Source: JAOPZW01 sp963851295 (lineage in GTDB: Bacteria > Actinomycetota > Thermoleophilia > Solirubrobacterales > Solirubrobacteraceae). From it: DNA of 64,000 nt. Positions 59,891 to 64,000 of the stretch are shown piece after piece. Every line of letters begins with the position of its first letter. The first letter of the stretch is position 1. The stretch spans positions 186,001 through 250,000 of the forward strand of contig CAWKOS010000006.1 in NCBI GenBank assembly GCA_963851295.1, in the 5' to 3' direction. The notes beneath the pieces were generated by a model that was not told the DNA's origin, did no database searches, and saw only the letters and a program-made list of their open reading frames with translations. The position numbers were made by a program, and so were the translations under genes.

Positions 59891-61444
59891 ATGGCGCGTG
59901 CACGCAACCGGTGGGGGTGGGGCTTCCAGGACGCCGCGATCGGCGCCGCCGACGCGCACGCCGCGGCGCCGGGCGTCGTCGAGGCGCTCGGCTTCGGCTC
60001 GACGGAGGTCGAGGAGCCGGGGAGCTTCGCGCTGCCCGCGCCGCGCGTCGCGCGCCCGTCCGCGCTGGCGGAGATCTGCAGCGACGACGAGCGCGACCGC
60101 GCCTGCCACAGCCTCGGCAAGTCCTACCTCGACACGGTGCGCGGCTTCCGCGGGCGCTACGAGCACGCCGTCGATCTCGTCGCGCGCCCGCGCGAGGAGC
60201 GCGAGGTCGAGGCGGTGCTCGAGTGGGCGGCGGGCGCCAACGTGGCGGTGATCCCGTATGGCGGCGGCACGAGCGTCGTCGGCGGCGTCGAGCCGCGGAT
60301 CCCCGGGCGCTTCGACGGCGCCGTCTCGCTCGACCTCGGCGAGCTGGACCGCGTGCTGGAGATCGACCCGGTCTCGCGGGCGGCGCGGATCGGCGCCGGG
60401 GCGTCGGGCCCGCGGCTGGAGGAGCAGCTCGGCGCCCACGGGCTGACGATGCGCTTCTACCCGCAGTCCTTCGAGCTCTCCACCCTCGGTGGCTGGATCG
60501 CCACCCGCGCGGGCGGGCACTTCGCGACCGGCCCGACCCACGTCGACGACCTCGTCGAGTGCCTTCGCGCCGTGACGCCGGGTGGGACGTGGGCGTCGCG
60601 GCGGCTGCCGGGCTCGGGCGCCGGGCCGTCGCCGGACCGGCTCCTGCTCGGCTCCGAGGGGATCCTCGGCGTCATCACGGAGGCGTGGGTGCGCGTCCAG
60701 CCGCGCCCCGGACACCGCGCGGGCCGCACGGTGCGCTTCGGCTCGCTGCAGGCCGGCGCCGAGGCCGTGCGCGCGGTCGCGCAGTCGGGGCTGGCGCCCG
60801 CCAACTGCCGGCTGATCGACGCGCTCGAGGCCGCGCAGACCGGCGCGGGCGACGGCGAGGACACGGTGCTCGTGCTCGGCTTCGAGTCGACCGACCACCC
60901 CGTCGCGCACGACCTCGAGCGGGCGCTCGAGCTCTGCCGCGCGCACGGCGGCCGGCCCGACGAGCCCTCGGGGGGCGGCGCCGGGGCGTGGCGCGAGGCG
61001 TTCCTGCGCATGCCCTACCTGCGCGACATGCTGCTGCGCCTCGGGGTCCTCTCGGACACCTTCGAGTCGGCCATCACGTGGGAGCGCTTCCCGGCCTTCC
61101 ACGAGGCGGTGGTCGGCGCCACGCGCGCGGCGCTCGGCGAGCCCTGCCGCGTGACGTGTCGCTTCACCCACGTCTATCCCGACGGCCCGGCGCCCTACTT
61201 CACCGTCCTGGCGCCCGCGCGCCGCGGCGACGAGGACGCGCAGTGGCACGAGATGAAGCGCGCCGCCTCCGACGCCATCCTCGCGGCGGGCGGGACGATC
61301 ACCCATCACCACGCCGTCGGGCGCGACCATCGCCCCTGGTACGACGCGCAGCGCCCCGAGCCGTTCGCCGCCGCGCTGCGCGCGGCCAAGGCCGCCGTCG
61401 ACCCCCGGGGCGTCCTCAATCCCGGTGTACTGTTGGAGGCGTGA
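59891..61444 (+). CDS. FAD-binding oxidase, alkyldihydroxyacetonephosphate synthase-like
   Basis: A 517-residue VAO/PCMH-type flavoprotein. The FAD domain has VIPYGGGTSVVGGVEP and SLGGWIATRAGGHFATGPTHVDDLVE; the C-terminal cap ends with ITHHHAVGRDHRPWY, and HHH plus the Tyr are characteristic of alkylglycerone-phosphate synthases (AGPS). That enzyme makes ether lipids in eukaryotes; bacterial homologues may instead be dehydrogenases. The start MARARNRWGWGF fits the family N-terminus. It is coupled by GTGA to the next gene. Confidence 0.85.
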   Translation: MARARNRWGWGFQDAAIGAADAHAAAPGVVEALGFGSTEVEEPGSFALPAPRVARPSALAEICSDDERDRACHSLGKSYLDTVRGFRGRYEHAVDLVARPREEREVEAVLEWAAGANVAVIPYGGGTSVVGGVEPRIPGRFDGAVSLDLGELDRVLEIDPVSRAARIGAGASGPRLEEQLGAHGLTMRFYPQSFELSTLGGWIATRAGGHFATGPTHVDDLVECLRAVTPGGTWASRRLPGSGAGPSPDRLLLGSEGILGVITEAWVRVQPRPGHRAGRTVRFGSLQAGAEAVRAVAQSGLAPANCRLIDALEAAQTGAGDGEDTVLVLGFESTDHPVAHDLERALELCRAHGGRPDEPSGGGAGAWREAFLRMPYLRDMLLRLGVLSDTFESAITWERFPAFHEAVVGATRAALGEPCRVTCRFTHVYPDGPAPYFTVLAPARRGDEDAQWHEMKRAASDAILAAGGTITHHHAVGRDHRPWYDAQRPEPFAAALRAAKAAVDPRGVLNPGVLLEA

Positions 61445-61755
61445 ACCCCGAAGCCAAGAACTTCGAGGCGATCTCGAAGGCCAAGGCGGACCACAACGCC
61501 AAGTGCCCCTTCCCGCCGCACACGGTGCGCATGAACCCGTTCGAGATCGAACGGATGAGCTGGGAGGAGGGCGACACGATCGCCGGCCTGATCCTGGAGG
61601 GCGACCCCAAGGTCGGCACCGGCGCCTTCCGCCTGGTGTGCGACGGCATGGAGCCGCCCGAGCTCGAGATCGAGGAGGTCGAGGCCATCGGCGCCCCGGT
61701 CGAGCCGCTCGAGGTGCCGGTGGGCCCGGACCGCCCCGGCGAGCCGACCGCGTGA
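61441..61755 (+). CDS. Small acidic protein of unknown function
   Basis: A 104-residue soluble protein. Conserved-looking parts are AKCPFPPHTVRMNPFEIERMSWEEGDTIAGL and FRLVCDGMEPPELEIEEVEAI; two cysteines are present. No family is recognised. GTG start overlaps the stop of the AGPS-like gene, so it is in the same operon and may assist it. Confidence 0.65.
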   Translation: MNPEAKNFEAISKAKADHNAKCPFPPHTVRMNPFEIERMSWEEGDTIAGLILEGDPKVGTGAFRLVCDGMEPPELEIEEVEAIGAPVEPLEVPVGPDRPGEPTA

Positions 61756-61832
61756 GGGCGCGGCCGGCTCCGGGGGAATCGGGATCCACGGGTGCCAACG
61801 CGGCCCTCGCCCGAGACTTGCGGTGAGCCGCG

Positions 61833-63350
61833 CTAGACCGTCAGGTGACGGTCGAAGGCGCGCTCGAAGAGCTCGACCTCGCGCCCGGCGGCCCAGCGCG
61901 GAACCCGGTCGTCGCCGTCGGAGTCGAGCTCCAGGCGCACGGTGCCGTCGTCCACCGCGACGTGCGCCGCGCGCACGAGCTGGTCGCGCGAGCGCTCGAG
62001 GTCCTCGGCCAGGCGCAGCAGCGTCGCCATCCGGGCCAGCCGGTCCTCGTCGCCCTTGGCGGCGCCCGCCGCGAACGGCCCGAGCGAGGGCATGCCCTTG
62101 CGGTGGTAGCGGACGGCCTGGCCGATGAGCGCGAGCTCGCGCTGCTCGAAGCCCGGCAGGCCGGCGTTGAGGACGAGGTAGCGCGAGTGCTTGTGGTGGT
62201 CGTCGTAGTCGACGGTCATGCCGATGTCGTGCAGGAGCGCGGCGGCCCAGAGCAGCTCGCGCTCCGCCGGGTCGCCCTCGTGGATCCCCGCTTCGGCGAG
62301 CTCGTCGAAGAGGCCCAGCGCGAGGCGGGCGACGTGGGCCGTGTGCGCGCTGTGCTCGGGGTCCATGCCGTACTGCGCGGCGAGGTTGACCACGCTCGCG
62401 CGGCGGACGTCGTCGAAGAGCGGCGGCTCGCCCGCGAGGTGGTGCTCGAAGAACACGCCCTCGCGCAGGCCGGCCTCGGTCACCTCGAGGCCCTCGAACC
62501 CGCCGACCTCCATCACCGTCTGCACGACGATCGCGCCGCCGAGGATGATGTCGCCGCGCGAGGGCTTGACGCCGGGGAGCTTCGCGCGCTCGGCCGGCGT
62601 CCGCGCGGCCAGCTCGTCGACGAGGCGGTCGAGTTCGTCGCGTGCGATGACGTAGCCCTGCACGCCGGCCTCGGGCACCTCGAGGTCGCGCTGGGCGGCG
62701 GCGGCGAGGTTGCGGATCGTCCCGCCGATGCCCACCAGCCGCGGGCCGCAGCGGCCGAGCCACGGCGCCCGCTCGAGCTTGGCCGTCACGTAGCCGACGA
62801 GCTCGCGGATCTGCTTGGGCTTGGCCGGCCCGTCGCCGGACAGGAAGCGCTCGCTCATGCGCACGGCGCCCAGGCGCCACGAGTCGAGCTCGCGCGAGTG
62901 GCGACCGACGACGTGGACGAGCTGCATCGAGCCGCCGCCGATGTCGAGCATGACCCCGTCGGCGAGCGTGGTCGAGTTGACCGCGGCGAGGTAGCCGTAG
63001 CGCGCCTCCTCCTCGCCGCTGAGCACGCGCACGTTCAGGCCGCTGGCGGCCTGCGCGCGCTCGAGGAACTGCGCGGAGTTCGAGGCGTCGCGGATGGCCG
63101 AGGTCGCGACCGCGAGGACGGCGCCGGGCTCGATGCCGCTGGCCGAGCAGAAGTGCGCAAAGACCTCCATCGTCGCCTGCGCTCGCGCCATGCCCGGCTC
63201 GCCCAGCACGCCGGTCGCGGCCAGGCCCTCGCCGATGCGGACGGCCTCGTAGATCTCGTCGGTGCGCTTCCACCAGCTGTCGGCGGCGGTGAAGACGACG
63301 AGCCGGAAGGAGTTGGAGCCCAGGTCCGCGACGGCGATGCGCTCGGCCAT
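61833..63350 (-). CDS. Ppx/GppA phosphatase with HD domain
   Basis: A 505-residue exopolyphosphatase/guanosine-pentaphosphatase-type enzyme. The actin-like ASKHA domain has the phosphate loops VADLGSNSFRLVVF and LDIGGGSMQLVHV and catalytic Glu near GEEEARYGYLA; a C-terminal HD domain has AALLHDIGMTVDYDDHHKHS. It breaks down polyphosphate or pppGpp and links to stress response. TAGGCT ends 7 nt before the ATG (leaderless). Confidence 0.92.
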   Translation of the reverse strand: MAERIAVADLGSNSFRLVVFTAADSWWKRTDEIYEAVRIGEGLAATGVLGEPGMARAQATMEVFAHFCSASGIEPGAVLAVATSAIRDASNSAQFLERAQAASGLNVRVLSGEEEARYGYLAAVNSTTLADGVMLDIGGGSMQLVHVVGRHSRELDSWRLGAVRMSERFLSGDGPAKPKQIRELVGYVTAKLERAPWLGRCGPRLVGIGGTIRNLAAAAQRDLEVPEAGVQGYVIARDELDRLVDELAARTPAERAKLPGVKPSRGDIILGGAIVVQTVMEVGGFEGLEVTEAGLREGVFFEHHLAGEPPLFDDVRRASVVNLAAQYGMDPEHSAHTAHVARLALGLFDELAEAGIHEGDPAERELLWAAALLHDIGMTVDYDDHHKHSRYLVLNAGLPGFEQRELALIGQAVRYHRKGMPSLGPFAAGAAKGDEDRLARMATLLRLAEDLERSRDQLVRAAHVAVDDGTVRLELDSDGDDRVPRWAAGREVELFERAFDRHLTV

Positions 63351-63379
63351 GTCGCGCAGCCTAGTGTCGGGCGGCGCGA

Positions 63380-63754
63380 TCAGCCGGTCTCGATGATCTC
63401 GATGCGGTAGCCGTCGGGGTCGCGGACGAAGCAGATCCGACTGCCGCCTTCGCGCACCTGGTAGGGCGGCTTCTCGGGCTCTATGCCCTGCTCGGCCAGG
63501 TTGGCCAGCGTCGCGTCGAGGTCCGGCGCCGTGATCGCGATGTGGTTGTAGCCGGTGCCGAGCTCGTAGGAGTCGACGCCGTGGTTGTAGGTCAGCTCCA
63601 GGCGCGCGCCGTCGTCGGGCAGGCCCATGAAGACGTTGATGGCCTCGTCGCGGATCGGCATCCGGCGCAGCTCCTCGAAGCCCAACGCCTCGTAGAAGGC
63701 GACCGAGCGGTCGATGTCGCCGATGCGATAGCAGGTGTGGATGAGCTCAGGCAT
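63380..63754 (-). CDS. VOC family protein, glyoxalase I-like
   Basis: A 124-residue vicinal-oxygen-chelate protein with two beta-alpha-beta-beta-beta modules. Metal ligands of glyoxalase I are visible: His in LIHTCYRIGDI, Glu in RLELTYNHGVD, His in GYNHIAITA and Glu in YRIEIIETG. It may act on methylglyoxal adducts of mycothiol or glutathione. TAGGCT ends 8 nt before the ATG, overlapping the stop of the gene upstream. Confidence 0.88.
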   Translation of the reverse strand: MPELIHTCYRIGDIDRSVAFYEALGFEELRRMPIRDEAINVFMGLPDDGARLELTYNHGVDSYELGTGYNHIAITAPDLDATLANLAEQGIEPEKPPYQVREGGSRICFVRDPDGYRIEIIETG

Positions 63755-63765
63755 GGGGCCGAAGC

Positions 63766-64000
63766 CTAGCCCCGCCTGAAGCTCACGCTCCTGCCGAGCG
63801 CGGTGCCGTCCGGCAGTCGGAAGCGGACGGCGTACGTGCCGGCTCCTTGGTTCGGGAAGTGGCGGCTCCAGCGCACGGCCACGTAGCGCAGGCCGCTTGC
63901 CGGGCAGGGTGAAGGTGGGCATCCGTCGGCGTGGCTGACCCCTCCTGTGGGCCCAGCAATCCTTCCAATCGGTGGCCGCGGGCGCCCACGTCGCCCGCGA
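63766..64000 (-). pseudogene. Partial gene for a secreted beta-sandwich-type protein (5' end off the window, frameshifted)
   Basis: The minus strand ends with a beta-rich segment GLRYVAVRWSRHFPNQGAGTYAVRF and stop TAG at 63766-63768. Upstream coding-like sequence TDWKDCWAHRRGQPRRRMPTFTLPG is in another frame; dropping one base in the TT at 63897-63898 joins them as TLPGSGLRYVAVRW. The fold resembles an Ig-like C-terminal domain. The start and most of the gene are outside the window. Confidence 0.5.

Overview
The window is very GC-rich chromosomal DNA from an actinobacterium. Gene content (NucS mismatch endonuclease, an actinobacterial E1/E2-fused 2-oxoglutarate dehydrogenase, nickel-responsive Fur paralogues, PknB-type kinase, cytochrome bd) and many leaderless promoters fit the Thermoleophilia/Solirubrobacterales branch. 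That placement is inference; no rRNA or tRNA gene is present to confirm it. I see no CRISPR array, prophage or transposase gene. Nearly all sequence is coding, and the genes form short operons with 1-4 bp overlaps on the same strand and 4-22 bp overlaps between convergent genes.

Layout. 0-6.3 kb (minus strand): a molybdopterin oxidoreductase, flavin reductase and DUF6510 operon, a GGDEF/HD-GYP protein, a secreted protein, a lone receiver domain and an HtaA-repeat protein. 6.3-9.8 kb: ECF sigma and RskA-type anti-sigma, an M42 peptidase and a GH3 lipoprotein. 9.9-16.3 kb: a nickel locus with DUF4331 protein, TPR protein, NicO transporter, two tandem Fur-family regulators and a NiCoT permease. 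16.4-19.8 kb: HAD phosphatase, PknB-like kinase, a small secreted protein and an FHA protein. 19.8-26 kb: an FG-GAP propeller protein, kynA-kynU (tryptophan to anthranilate), and the ABC-F protein EttA. 26-32.8 kb: a coiled-coil membrane protein, a fused MarR-GNAT regulator divergent from an ABC exporter, a hydrolase, and an SDR/TetR pair. 32.8-42.4 kb: J-domain/TPR protein, 2-hydroxyacid dehydrogenase, cydAB, aminoadipate-semialdehyde-type ALDH, a secreted glycosidase and a FAD oxidase. 42.6-51.9 kb: nucS, a crotonase, an MFS pump with a fused winged helix, tandem peptidase E genes, YjbQ, ATL, DUF1028, YceI plus flavin reductase, and purU. 52-64 kb: galK, HAD, the 1438-residue oxoglutarate dehydrogenase, DUF3817, NUDIX, an AGPS-like flavoenzyme, Ppx/GppA, a VOC protein and a partial gene.

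Features that stand out: (i) a ~275 bp nested-hairpin repeat with CTAG at both ends, present twice, ~92% identical by eye; (ii) an oxoglutarate dehydrogenase that carries its own two lipoyl domains; (iii) a MarR-GNAT fusion with a perfect 20 bp palindrome in the divergent promoter; (iv) five single-base frame breaks of the same sign in 4.4 kb (8.7-13.1 kb), and a sixth at the right edge; (v) TAnnnT -10 hexamers 6-10 nt before many start codons, indicating leaderless mRNAs.
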